NCBI RefSeq assembly: GCF_000499845.2
Contig: NC_023757.2
Span: 40,841,162-40,905,161 of the forward strand
Reading direction: 5' to 3'
Length of the DNA: 64,000 nt
Source of the DNA: Phaseolus vulgaris
Lineage: Eukaryota; Streptophyta; Magnoliopsida; Fabales; Fabaceae
Translations under genes and position numbers: made by a program
Notes under the pieces: model-generated
Told to the model about the DNA's origin: nothing
Database searches by the model: none
What the model saw: the letters and a program-made list of their open reading frames with translations, nothing else
Shown: in pieces, positions 25,137 to 36,480 of the stretch
Layout of the letters: each line of letters begins with the position of its first letter
Numbering within the stretch: position 1 is the stretch's first letter

Positions 25137-28100
25137 TCATGGAGATGATGATGAATACAAATGGTGTGAGAGCCTAGGACGAGGGTGGACAGAAAGAGGC
25201 ACCGCTCTCTGGAGGGTGAGCCCATACGCTTCATCCATATTGAGACTTTTGGGGTCAAGTCCATTCTCTAACTCCCAGTCAAATGCATGGGCTAGGGTAG
25301 CAGTGAGTAGCTGAACCTCCACTAGACCTAAGCTCATACCAGCACATATTCTACGCCCAGCACCAAAGGGTATTACCTCAAAGTTGTTGCCCTTAACGTC
25401 AACGCCACCCTTCTCACCACCAAGGAGGAACCTTTCAGGCTTGAACTCCAATGGGTCTGACCACTCCTTAGGGTCACGTCCTATGGCCCACACATTGACC
25501 AAGAGAGTTGCACCTTTCGGAATGTGGTAACCAAATATCTCACAACTCTCTTCAGAAATTCGTGGAATAGAAAGAGGGGTTGGTGGGTGTAAACGAAATG
25601 TCTCCTTCACCACAGCCTGTAAGTAAGGAAGATGGGGCAAGTCAAGTTCTGTCACAAGTCTGTCTTCACCCACAACACTATCTATTTCTTGTCGCACCCG
25701 AACCATGCTTCTCGGGTTCCTAATTAGTTCAGCCATCGCCCATTCAATTGTGCTTGATGGTGTGTCTGTTCCAGCTCCAAACATGTTCTGCAAGAGACAT
25801 CGCTTTACATCAATTGTGAGAAAAGGTAGAGTTACACATAGTCTGTGGAGAATATACGTACCAAAAGTATTGCTTTGACCTCCTCATCAGAAAGCTTGCA
25901 TCCTTCTTGAGGAGTGTCTTTCAGTGACAACAGTGTGGTTAAGTATATGTTTTGGTGTTTCTCATTCTTGGAAATCTGATGTTCCTCGATAATACTAGTT
26001 AAAAATGCATTAAACCTCTTGCGTAGTTTTTTTGCTTTGGCTTTTACTCCATTAAGGTCTAGCCAATCCAGGAATGGAATGAAGTCACCAATATTAAAAA
26101 CTCCTGACAATTTCATGAGCTCCACCACCATAGATTTAAACTCATCTGCCTTTGGATCCCAGCCACTGCTTCCATAATCGAAAACTCTTCGTCCTATCAT
26201 TATCCTTGTCAATGTGTTGGTGGCACATACGTTCAACAATTGTCCCAATTTCACAGCTTTTGAGTCTGAACTTGCCAGATTACGTGTTAATTTTTTTACC
26301 TCTTTCTGTAAATACATTTGTTTAGGTTATGTGTTGCTTTATTATATTATTTCCATTAGAAAAATTGAATGGACTTGCAAAGTCGGGAAAATGAGCAAAA
26401 TGGTGTAATTAGGTAATCAAAATAAGAAAAATAAACAAATGCAACAAAAATTATGTAAAGAAAAATATAATTTGACAACCTAGTTGTATACAATTTCTTT
26501 TTTTTCTTTATATATAAATTTAAAATAAATATATATAATAAAAAGCATGTTTAGAATTAAATATATATAAAAATAATAATAATAATATTATAAATTATAA
26601 TATGATTATATAAAAAATGTGAATTACGAATGATTCTCTTTATAAAAATATATAAGTCATCATTAACAAGTAAAATCTCAAATTTTTATAACAGTAAAAG
26701 ATGTAAATTATGAGTATGAATTTCAGTTTAAAACAAATATTCTCAACAAAAAATACGATTACTATGTAAAATTTGAATAGAAGTGATCATTAATGTGTAC
26801 AACCCTAAACCCACTAATCTACCCAATTTTTATTTAACGGAAGATTGTAGTTGGGATGATAATTTCCATATAAATAACATACAACAAAAAAATTATATTT
26901 GACGTTGACAACTACCGTATATATTATTTAAACTGAAATTCTCATTGGGTAAATTCTCTATCTAGCACCATTTAGACTTTTATTTCCCTAACTAGCACCC
27001 TTTTGTTTTTATTTCCCGCACCTTTTTTTTTTTCCTATCTAACACTCTTTTATTTTTTATTTCCCTAACTAGCACAATTTCCAAAATAAATAAATAAATA
27101 TTTATTTATTTATTTTTTGATAATTTTAATTTTGAATGCATTAAAAAATAAATATTTTTAATGTTTAAAATAGTTAAAAATATAATTAATGAATAAAGAA
27201 ATGAGTTTTTATAAAATAAAAAAAAATTAAATGTTTAGTTTAAAATTATTTTTTTAAGAATGAAGAAAATAAAAAATTAAACCCTACAGCAACATAAAAG
27301 TTGAATTTATAAACATAAATTACTATTTATTTTTATTATTATTGATGATGTAATCATGTTAATTTCAAGTAAAAAATACATGACATAATTACAAAAAAAA
27401 ATAAAGTCAATTAGTATTAATTAATAGTGGATACACAAGTAATATTGAAGTGTCTATCCTAAATGCAAAATCCTAAAAAAAACTAATGCAAATGTTACAC
27501 TTAATGCTTAAAAATGAGAAGCAAAAAATGAAAAAAAAAAGTCTAGAAAATAAAAACAACAACAATAAAAAAAAAGAATGGTAGAAAAAAAAATAATAAC
27601 TAAAAACATAAAAGATATAAAATAAAGGCAAAACAAATTAAGATAAAGATAAAAGATATAAAAATAAATTCAAATAAGATAAATATAAGAGATATAAGGC
27701 GATACTAAATAAGTATATGTTGATCATAAAAATGAAAATAAATGAAAGATGATAATTCATTTAATATTTTATTCAATGATACATTAAATAGTTTATGCGA
27801 AATGAAACATAATTAATGACGAGAAGTGCACAATCCAGTAATGTTGGGACATATTCTTTATGTGTGTCTTGGTGTTTGACAATATGAACATTTTTTTTTT
27901 CTTGTTCCTTTATGTACATATCAGTCCTTATTTAACTTTGTTTTTTTTTATAATTATGTCCTGTATTTTTTACTTTAAATTAACATAATTACATCATCAA
28001 TAATAATAAAATAAATACTAATTTATGTTTATATATTCAACTTTTATGTTCTCGTAGAGTTTAATTTTTTATTTTATTCATTCTTAAAAAAATAATTTTT

Positions 28101-29887
28101 AAACTAAACATTTTAAATTTATTACTTTTTTATTTTTATTTTGTAAAAACACATTTCTTTATTCATTAATTATATTTCTAACTATTTTAAACATTAAAAA
28201 TATTTATTTTTTAATGCATTCAAAACTAAAATTATAAAAAAAAAATTAATTTATTATTTTTTAATTTATTTTTGAAGTGCTAGATAGGGAAATAAAAAAT
28301 AAAAGGGTGCTAGATAGGGAAATAAAAACAAAAGAGTGCTAGATAGGGAAATAAAAACAAAAGGGTGCTAGTTAGGGAAATAAAAGTGTAAATGGTGCTA
28401 GATATGAAATTTACCCCATTTTAGTTGACGACGACTTAAATTGTTTTTTTTTCTCTCATCAAAATGATAATAAATATATTTTTTAAAATAAAAATATGTA
28501 TATAATAATTTAATAACTGGCTAACAATCTTGTGTAAAATTTTATTTTATAGTATATAATTTCAAAAATATTATTTAGAAAAAGCATAAAAAAATAAAGA
28601 ATTAATTTTATTTTTTTAAATCTTGATATATTAAAACTATAGAAAGTATTTTAAATAAATTTGGTTAAAAATAGATTATGCGATAAATTAAAAATGTTTA
28701 CATTTTTTTTAAATATTATTAAAGTCTACAATTTGTTAAAAAAATAGTTTTAAATTTTCAATTTTATTTATAATTTTTTAAATAAAAAAATTAAGCTTAT
28801 ATACTTTAAAATAAAACTTTATAAATGGTACATGTAATTTTAAACAAATTTTAAATATTATACACACATTTTTATTTAAAAATATATTAATTATTTCTAC
28901 GGAAAAACAAATTAAAAGTCATCCATAGAAATGACAAATTCCACTCAAATGAAATACACTAAAATCTGAAGTGCAAATTTTTATATAATTTTAACACTAA
29001 AGTTATTATCCGAAGTGACAACTTTCTTTTAAAAAAATTGAGACAGACTTAAATAAAATCGTATATGAATGGGTTAATTCTATTCAAATTTTACAAAACA
29101 GTCGTAATTCCTGTTGACACTGTTGTTTCGTATTCACAGTATACGACTTTGGAATCGTAAATTTTTGTTCATTTGTCCATTTTCATATTTTCATCCACCA
29201 ATCCTGCAAAGTCTCCCCAACTACCTCTTTCAGTACTTGTTATGATAAGTGAGAAATGAAACTAATAATTTATTTAGATTTTTTTTAATATAAATTTAGG
29301 TGGGAAAACAAGAAAAAAATCTCATTAATAAACTAAAATTAGTTTATGAAAAAAGAGAAGTTTTTTAAGTCGATAAATAATACGATAATATTGCTATATG
29401 ATTAATGGAAATTGATATGGAATATGGAAATGATGCTGACCTCACGCAGTTCTCTAAAATCATCCAGGGCCTTACCAGAGAACATATGAGTTGAGCTTAT
29501 TTTTCTCAGTAACCGCCACCTTGGGCCATAGGAAGCAAACCCAAAGTCTTCTTTGTAATAGCTCATGTACTTGTTCACGAAATTCCGTGGCCGGTTCGAA
29601 AACTTCGCATCGTGAACCTTCAAGAACTGCTCTGCCACGGAGGCGGAAGCCGCCACCACAACGTCAACAAAGCCCAACCGGAGGTAAATGAGCGGGCCAT
29701 ACTTATGGGCCATAGCTGCGAGGGCCTGGTGTGGCGCACGGCCCATGTGAGGCAAATTTCCTACTATGGGCCATGGGCTTGGCCCTGGTGGCAGTGGTAC
29801 TGAATGCGCGGTTCTGAGCTTGAAAAGACTGTAAATAAGGATAGCTGCTACGATAGTAGTAGCAAAAGCTAAAAGCCAAGGTGACAT
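25137..29887 (-). CDS. F3'H: Flavonoid 3'-hydroxylase (cytochrome P450 CYP75B)
   Basis: ER-bound monooxygenase hydroxylating the 3' position of the flavonoid B-ring (naringenin, dihydrokaempferol, kaempferol), steering pigment towards cyanidin/quercetin types; in soybean this is the T (pubescence and hilum colour) gene. Three exons join in frame to 513 aa: 29887-29441, 26305-25862, 25787-25137. N-terminal membrane anchor, then proline hinge LPPGPSPWPIVGNLPHMG, the F3'H signature VVVAAS, I-helix AGTDT, K-helix ETFR, FKPERF, GGEK, VDVKG and heme loop FGAGRRICAG. Oddities: I-helix reads AGTDTP where a Ser/Thr normally follows the Thr, and FASYGPRWR replaces FAPYGPRWR; exon 1 is more diverged from the soybean enzyme (from memory) than exon 3. 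Intron 1 is 3.1 kb and carries a foldback element. The sequence is intact; whether it is the main F3'H or a diverged paralogue is open. Confidence 0.92.
26947..28416. mobile_element. Foldback element with about 470-bp inverted arms in F3'H intron 1
   Basis: The left arm (26947-27410) and right arm (27931-28416) are near-complete reverse complements. The ends match as gggtaaatt(c/t)..tatctagcacc. Each terminus carries three to five direct copies of a gtgctagatagggaaataaaa unit, inverted between arms. Flanks are catt on both sides (26943-26946, 28417-28420), a candidate 4-bp target duplication. The 520-bp loop contains sequence related to the retroelement at 42600-49021. No transposase. The superfamily is not assigned. 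Confidence 0.8.
27446..27720. repeat. Foldback-loop segment related to the 47160-47430 retroelement leader
   Basis: gaagtgtctatcctaaatgc followed by aaaatccta.. and actaatgcaaatg(t/c)tacac matches 47162-47220 almost base for base. Further on both share ataactaaaaa.., aaaataaaggcaaaa and agataaagataaaagatata in the same order and orientation. This is the 5' leader of the Athila-like element (between its primer site and ORF). Confidence 0.7.
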
Positions 29888-30281
29888 GGATATGGATTAT
29901 GTATGTGAGCAACGTGCTTTCAACAATGGTGTCGGATACAAAAGCAGCACAACCTAGTGTGTTATATAAGGGAAATTTTATGTGTGTTATTCAGTGGAAG
30001 ATTTTTCTTTAGTATTAGACAATCATTAGGCTGTGTTTGGATTTAACTTTCAGTCAAATGTTAGTATGTGTGATCATTGTCATGATAGAAAATTGCATTG
30101 AACAAAGTAGAATTAATATATAATAATATTTTCAAAATCAGAACAACCTGCAATCTTTAGAAGAATGAGCTAATATCGATATGTCTTAATTAATCTTGAA
30201 TTTAAACTTTATAAATGAAAAAATAAATAGTTGTGAGAAGATAACAAATTTTCTTCCTAAAATTAATGATGAACTAAAATA
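29888..30281 (-). promoter_or_regulatory. F3'H upstream region, truncated by a copia LTR
   Basis: Only about 390 bases separate the F3'H ATG from the copia LTR at 30282, so the proximal promoter and 5' UTR must lie here or extend into the LTR. A ttatataag motif near 29960 (on both strands essentially palindromic) is a plausible TATA element about 70 bases from the ATG. Confidence 0.45.
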
Positions 30282-30640
30282 TATTAAAGAAATAATAATT
30301 ATCAAATTATAGGTGATTATACATAATTAATTTGATAATGATAAAATCTTATTATTAGTAGACCATCACATAATTTAGCTTGTAATTTAGGGACTCTGAT
30401 TTAGAAATAAAGTGTATATATTTTTTTTTCTATACATGGACACAAAAGAAGAAGACATTACCATTTTTTCTTACCATCTTCTTAAATATCATATTCTTTT
30501 CTTATCTTCTTATTTTCTTACCATCTTCTTAAATATCATATTCTTTTCTTGTCTTCTTATTTTCTTACCATTTTCTTATATACTTATATACAATTTTCTT
30601 ATATGGTCACCGATCTTGATGCTCACTAAATAAAGGATCA
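30282..30640 (+). repeat. Probable 5' LTR of the copia element, with 47-bp internal tandem repeat
   Basis: It matches the block at 34331 onward through its first half. Inside, cttaccatcttcttaaatat-starting units begin at 30470, 30517 and 30564 (the last partial), a 47-bp tandem repeat absent from the other LTR, which has only short cttacc-type remnants. Confidence 0.6.
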
Positions 30641-32900
30641 TGTTTGGCAAAGAAGGCGCGAGTCCGATGGAAACTTGGTACAAGGCTTCACTACAGAGAG
30701 CAAATTCAGCAATTAGCAAAGGTTGTTTACTCGCTGCACTGCAGGTCATGTCAGTTTGCCCATAACTCGTCTATTGATTCTGCTTTTACGAAACCATGAA
30801 TTTTAGATAACGGAGCAACCGATCACATTGCATCTGATTCACAACTTTTCGCACACACTTCATCATCATTTATTCCAAATGTTAATTTGCCCATTGGCTC
30901 ACCTGCGACCATCTCATATACGGGCACAATTAAATTCAATGACAATATCACTCTCAAAGATGTTATTGTTTGCGTTCTTTCTTTTAATTTAAATCTCAAG
31001 TCTATTAGTAAGATAACCAGTTCACTAAATTGTTGTGTCATTCTTTTTCCACATGGTTGCGTTTTTCCACATGATTGGTTCAGGTAAACAATACGCAGGC
31101 TTATACTACATATCCCTCTTCCAAACCAAATTTCGACCGACCCTGATTTATGGCACAAGCGTCTACAACTTGCATTTTCATTACTACCTATTAGTAAACA
31201 TCTCACTTTCATTCATAATAATTGTATTATTTGTCCCGAAGTTAAACAAAGAACACTACACTTTCCTTGAAGCACAATAAAATCTCATTCTCCATTTAAT
31301 TTATTGCATTGTGACATTGGGTCCTCATAAAACCCCAACTCATTTTGTAAAACTTTTTTTCGATGACTATACTAGATGTACTTGGCTATTTCTTATGAAT
31401 CATGAATCTGAAACATCTCTTAGAATCCTTCCTTACATTTACATAAAATCAATTTCAGGCATCTATTAAAACCATTCGCGTTGACAACGAATTGGAATTT
31501 ATTTCAATGCGTAATTTTGTTTTCAAAAAAGATATTGAATGTCAACACACTTGCGTCTACACTCCTCAACAAAATGGAGTTGTAGAACGCAAACATGGAC
31601 ACATTTTAAACACAACACAAGTTCTCCTATTTTAGTCTCAAATAAATCACCTTTTGAGTTGCTATATAATCACCCACCTTCACTTTCTCACCTAAAAAAC
31701 TTTTGGTCGCCTCTATTACGCAATTGTTATTTCACCTAAGCAAAAATTTGATACGCGCGCTCGACTATGCGTTTTCATTGATCATCCTCACAATAAAAAA
31801 AGATAGAAGTTATTTGATATAGGTGCAAACACGTTTTTTACAAGTTGAGATGTCACCTTCCATGAAAGTGTTTTTCCATTCTGCTAACCGTCTCATACGC
31901 AATCCTCACCTCCATTACAAGATATTTTGCCCGCTATTGACATTGACTTACCCACTCCTATCCGACATTTACTCAATCCACCATCTTCTCCTACTCGTCA
32001 CAATGCACCTGAACCTCCAACAGACCAACATTTTTCTCCGCGCTAGGAAGTCTAGCACCCATTACCGAACCTTCTCCAACCGACCTTCCTGTTCGACGAT
32101 CCAATCGCACATCAACCCCACCTTCTTGGCTTCAAGACTACGTAACGGGATCACAAGTCAATCATTCGACCACTACCGAAGACCAACCGAATGTAACCAG
32201 TATCCTATGTATAATTTTCTTTCTAATTCATGATTTTCTTCTACACATAGTGCATATCTTGGTAACATCACAAGCACCAAAGAACCTCACACTTATGCTC
32301 AAACTATCCTTGATCCAAATTGGCAAAAAGAGCTTTTCGCCTTGCATCTAAATCAAATGTGAACCTTGACACGTTACTCGTCAGGTAGAAACCCATCGGA
32401 TGCAAATGGATTTATAAATAAAAGTACAAATCGGATGGCAGTGTCCAACAAATATAAGGCACGCCTTGTCGCAAAGGGTACACTAAGATTAAAGGTGTTG
32501 ACTATTGTGAATTTTTTTTACCAACAGCGAAATTAACAACTTTGAGGTGTCTTCTCACCATTGGAGCAGCTAAAAATTGGTTTATTCACGAGCTAGATAT
32601 GCAAAATGCCTTCTTACATGGCAAATACACAAAATTATTTACATGGACTTGCCACATGGGCATCGTCGATAAGGGAGAACATTGTATGTCGACTCAACAA
32701 ATCTCTTTATGGTCTTAAACAGGCATCCCAAACATGATTTTCAACATTTTCTCATGTGATTAAATCTGCAAGATTTCGACAATCCAAGGTGGACTACTTT
32801 TTATTCACAAGACATAATAACTCATCATTTGCCTTCTTTTATTTATGTGGACGATATTCTTTTGACAAAAAATATCTGACACAAATGCAGCTTCTTAAAG

Positions 32901-33764
32901 AGGTTTTTTGACCATGATGGGGTTATTTTTTTTGGTTTTTACCAAAATGGGGTTCGTTTAAAAAAAATTACAAACTTAGGCAAGTCGTGCCTAATTGGGA
33001 CGACTTCATATGCAGAAGTTGTCCTAATTAGGCACGACTTCTGCCATGTCATACTAAAGTCGTGCCAACTTGGGACGACTTCTGCCCTGTCATACTTTTT
33101 TTTATTTTATTTTTAATTTTATTGTTTATATATTGGGTAGTAAGTTATGTAATGTTACAAATTAATTTATTCTCATCATTACGTGTTCCGTAAAATCATT
33201 ACTTCTCAAACTATTTATTTTTCAAATTCACAACAATAATTCTCTATTTATTTTCCAAATATAATAATTTTTCATTTATCTATTTATTTCCAAATTCAAT
33301 AACAATTTTCTTCATTTTTTAATTAATCAAATAATCAAGTTATTGTATTACATTACCGTCAAACATGATCCATACACGATTATCCAATTTTTTGTTCCTT
33401 AAAACTAACACTCTTAGAAAATTATGTATCAAATTAATTTTTAACATTATATAACTTACTATCCAATATATAAATAATAAAATTTTTAAAAAATGACGTG
33501 GCAGAAGTCGTGCCAAGTTGGCACGACTTCAATATGACGGGGCAGAAGTCGTGCCAAGTTGGCACGACTTCAGTATGACAGGGCAGAAGTCGTGTCAAGT
33601 TGGCACGACTTCATTATGACATGGCAGAAGTCGTGCCTAATTGGAACGATTTCTACATATGAAGTCGTGCCGAATTGACACGACTTGCCTAAATTTGTAA
33701 TTTTTTTTAAACTGACCCATTTTGGTAAAAACCAAAAAAAATAACCCCATCATGGTCAAAAAAT
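32901..33764. mobile_element. Mutator-type MITE inside copia reverse transcriptase
   Basis: TIRs exceed 100 bp: left begins aggttttttgaccatgatgg and continues through accaaaatggggt and ggcaagtcgtgcc; right is its inverse. Flanks are ttcttaaag (32892-32900) and ctcttaaag (33765-33773), a 9-bp duplication with one mismatch; removing the element restores the copia frame context on both sides. The interior holds palindromic gaagtcgtgcc..ggcacgacttc units. No transposase. Confidence 0.85.
33493..33680. repeat. 41-bp tandem array of palindromic units
   Basis: Units start at 33493, 33534, 33575 and 33616 (atgac..gg), each containing gaagtcgtgccaag followed by ttggcacgacttc, a near-perfect inverted repeat. 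Similar units occur in inverse arrangement at the left end of the same MITE (about 32985-33095). Confidence 0.9.
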
Positions 33765-34330
33765 CTCTTAAAGACCGTCTATTACGACAATTTCATGTTA
33801 AAGATCTTGGAGACTATATTTTTTAGGGATTGAATTTTCCCATTCCAAAGCTGGTGTTTATATGTCACAAATAAAATATGCGTTTGATATTTTGCAGGAT
33901 AATGCTCGTCAAAACAAATTTTCAATGGAGCAATACCTAAAACTCACATCGAACGATGAAGAGTTATTAAAGGATTCAGTCAAATACAGGCGACTTGTGG
34001 GACGACTGATATACCTCAGGATTACTCGACCTGACATAGTGTTTTCGGTTCGGACCCTAAGTCAATATATACCAGCTCCACGAAAATCTCATTGGATGCC
34101 GCAATTCGAGTCCTAAAGTACATCAAAAGATCATCGGGACAAGGATTGTTATTGTCATCCGAGAACAATTTGAAATTGACAGTTTATTGCGACTCAAACT
34201 TGGAGATTGTCAAATAACTCGAAGATCAATATTTGGGTATTGCATTTTTCTTGGTTATTCTATTATCTAATGGAATAAAAAAAACAGACAAATGTATAAA
34301 GATCATCTGCACCTACCAACTTGAGAGAAG

Positions 34331-34620
34331 TATTAAAAAAATAATAATTATCAAATTATACGCAATTAATTTGATAATGATATAATTACATGATTAGTGG
34401 ATCAACACATAATTAACGGATCAACACATAATTAGTAGCTTTTTGTAATTGGGAGACAAAGTCTCCATACACTTATATATATATATTTTTTTATACATGA
34501 TGAAGTGATGTACACACAAGAGAATAAGACATTATATTTTTATTACCACTTTTATTACCATCTTTTTATATACCATTTTATTTTCTTACCTTTATGTATA
34601 TTTTTTTATAAAGTAAGTTG
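34331..34620 (+). repeat. Probable 3' LTR of the copia element
   Basis: It starts after cttgagagaag with tattaaaaaaataataatta and shares tcaaattata and taatttgataatgat with 30282 onward. Its end is not sharply defined. Confidence 0.55.
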
Positions 34621-34928
34621 TGATATACAAGAAATTTAAGTATCTATTAATTTTCTCTAAATTTCTCTTTATCTCTTTTTCGTATAATTAGATTATAGTG
34701 TTATTAATAATTTCTTGATTTATAATTGAAAGTAATGTATGATGAAATATGAAATTTGCAATATCAGTATGATTATTAATAATGAGCCCCAAAATTACAT
34801 AATTCAACTAGAAAAAAAAAAGTTAAGGATTGACATCACAAACAATAATATTTTATAAATTTTCACAAAATTTATAAGATTAAATAGTTTTAAAGTAAAC
34901 TGTAATGAAAAAATTTCATACACGAGTT

Positions 34929-35114
34929 GCAAATTTTGAAAAAGGAAATTGAATAATTTTTGAGAGGTCATGTTACATCATGTAAGAAAAATATAGTTTT
35001 GAAAAGTATTTCCATGGATCTGCAAATTTTGAAAAAGGAAATTGAATTTATTTTTGAGAGGTCATGTTACATCATGTAAGAAAAATATAGTTTTGAAAAG
35101 TATTCCCTTGGATC
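34929..35114. repeat. Recent tandem duplication, period 93 bp
   Basis: gcaaattttgaaaaaggaaa begins at 34929 and again at 35022. The following 70 bases (including gaggtcatgttacatcatgt) are almost identical, differing by a few substitutions. No coding role. Confidence 0.9.
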
Positions 35115-36329
35115 TCAATCAAAAGAATAGTAAGAACACGTGAGTTGAAAACCGTATACAAAACAGTAACAATATTAATTTTCACAATAGAATATTTGAG
35201 TTTCTATATTTTTCTTTGTTCATCTAGAATATTAATTTCGTGTCTTCAGAGAAATTTAAAAAGTTAGTAACAACGTCCAAACACGGCCCATTATTTTTGT
35301 GAATGTAATGAAACAAGTTAGTATAAAGAAGAAACAATGTGTAGAATTTGATTAGGGAATCACAAGTTATGATAGTTTTGTGGTGAGGTAATGGAGATTC
35401 ATAAAATTGACTATTCAAGATTCATATTTATTAATATGATATGAAATGTTTTTATACTTTTTAATTAAAGCGAGATTTTAAATATATTATCATTGTATCA
35501 AAATGTATCGACTTTACATTAAACTATATATTTATGGAAATTATATATTTATGTCGATAACTTAATAAATTTATAAATTATAAATTATTTTAATATTATA
35601 TTAAAAATAAAATTTTAATTTTAATTCAATTTTATAAAATTAATTTATTAAATAAATTATACATTTACTTATATATTATACTATAAAATAATGATATTAT
35701 TTGAAAGAGAAAAAGCAACCGATGACTTCTTTACATTTCCCCCTTTTTTGCCTTTTATTTTATTTGATCAATGTAATACTTAGTTTCTTTTTAACAAGTG
35801 TAATTTTTTTAAAAAATTACTAAAATAGTTAAACTTAAAAAAAAATAAAACATAACTACCAATTGAAGCAATTAATTATAACTACTAAAATAGTTCTTAG
35901 TCTTGCTTGCAGAGTGGTGAGGTGAGGGAGAATATTCAGCAATGGTAGGTATCTCAATTGAAGCAAGTTGTTTTGTCAATGGTGGGTGAGAAAGAAGACA
36001 TTTGAAACACCTTTTTGTTTTCCTACTAATTACCAAATTTTTTTTTTCTCTAAACCTTTCTTAATTATGAGACCACCATACAAACTATCAACACTCCCAA
36101 TTTATTCTCGATAAAAAAAAAATATGTATTGTATTAATGGTACAACTTCTAAAAATGAGAAATTTAAAAAATCAAAATCTCATACAAGTTTATTAAGGAA
36201 TCGCTATAGATGGCAGTTAACAACTAATATTCAGTCCATAAGGATCAAAACTCATAAACCAAACATTATAAATAAAGCTTTATGTAAAGAAGCAAAGTAC
36301 GTTTTTATATTCTACTATAATACACCTAA
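35115..36329. other. AT-rich intergenic
   Basis: No convincing gene. Small frames here have no recognisable domain. Confidence 0.5.
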
Positions 36330-36480
36330 ATCAGAGCATTGACTTGAGTGTCGGAATGCAATCTCAGGTATCCCGACCGATCGAGTATCGACATTGGAAA
36401 AATGAGACTTAAAGGAATTTGGAGATCATCGACATGTCAATAATTGTACATCCAGGCAGAGGTATCTAGGTTCCTTATCC
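36330..36480 (+). mobile_element. Fragment of a gypsy LTR (U5-like end)
   Basis: gacttgagtgtcggaatgca followed by ctcaggtatcccgacc resembles the U5-like signal seen at 851-905 and 3840-3900. The rest of the LTR is not recognisable, so this is probably an old truncated remnant. Confidence 0.4.

Larger units (their letters stand above)
30790..34270 (+). pseudogene. Copia gag-pol remnant, multiply broken
   Basis: Recognisable pieces in order: protease start ILDNGATDHIAS (from about 30797), pre-integrase segment with LKDVIVC (to about 31080), integrase end QQNGVVERKHG (about 31560), reverse transcriptase pieces GCKWIYK, PTAKLTTLRCLL, ELDMQNAFLHG (about 32395-32630), VDDILL-like YVDDILLT (about 32840) and YRRLVGRLIYL.. 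TRPDIVFSV (about 33987-34050). Many stops and frameshifts, including a stop within GCKWIYK.., plus the MITE insertion, make it non-functional. Confidence 0.8.
30282..34620 (+). mobile_element. Decayed Ty1/copia LTR retrotransposon upstream of F3'H
   Basis: Probable LTRs at 30282-30640 and 34331-34620 share tattaaa(g/a)aaataataatt, taatttgataatgat and cttacca-rich ends; the 3' LTR follows cacctaccaacttgaga, the usual end of a copia internal region. Between them, pieces of protease, integrase, reverse transcriptase and RNase H occur in copia order on the + strand. An 0.86-kb Mutator MITE splits the reverse transcriptase. LTR ends are approximate and no primer site was recognised. Confidence 0.75.

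Noticed and set aside
33493..33680. Regular palindromic repeats that look like a CRISPR array
   Set aside because: The 41-bp units are contiguous with no unique spacers, lie inside a TIR element with a 9-bp duplication, and this is plant DNA.
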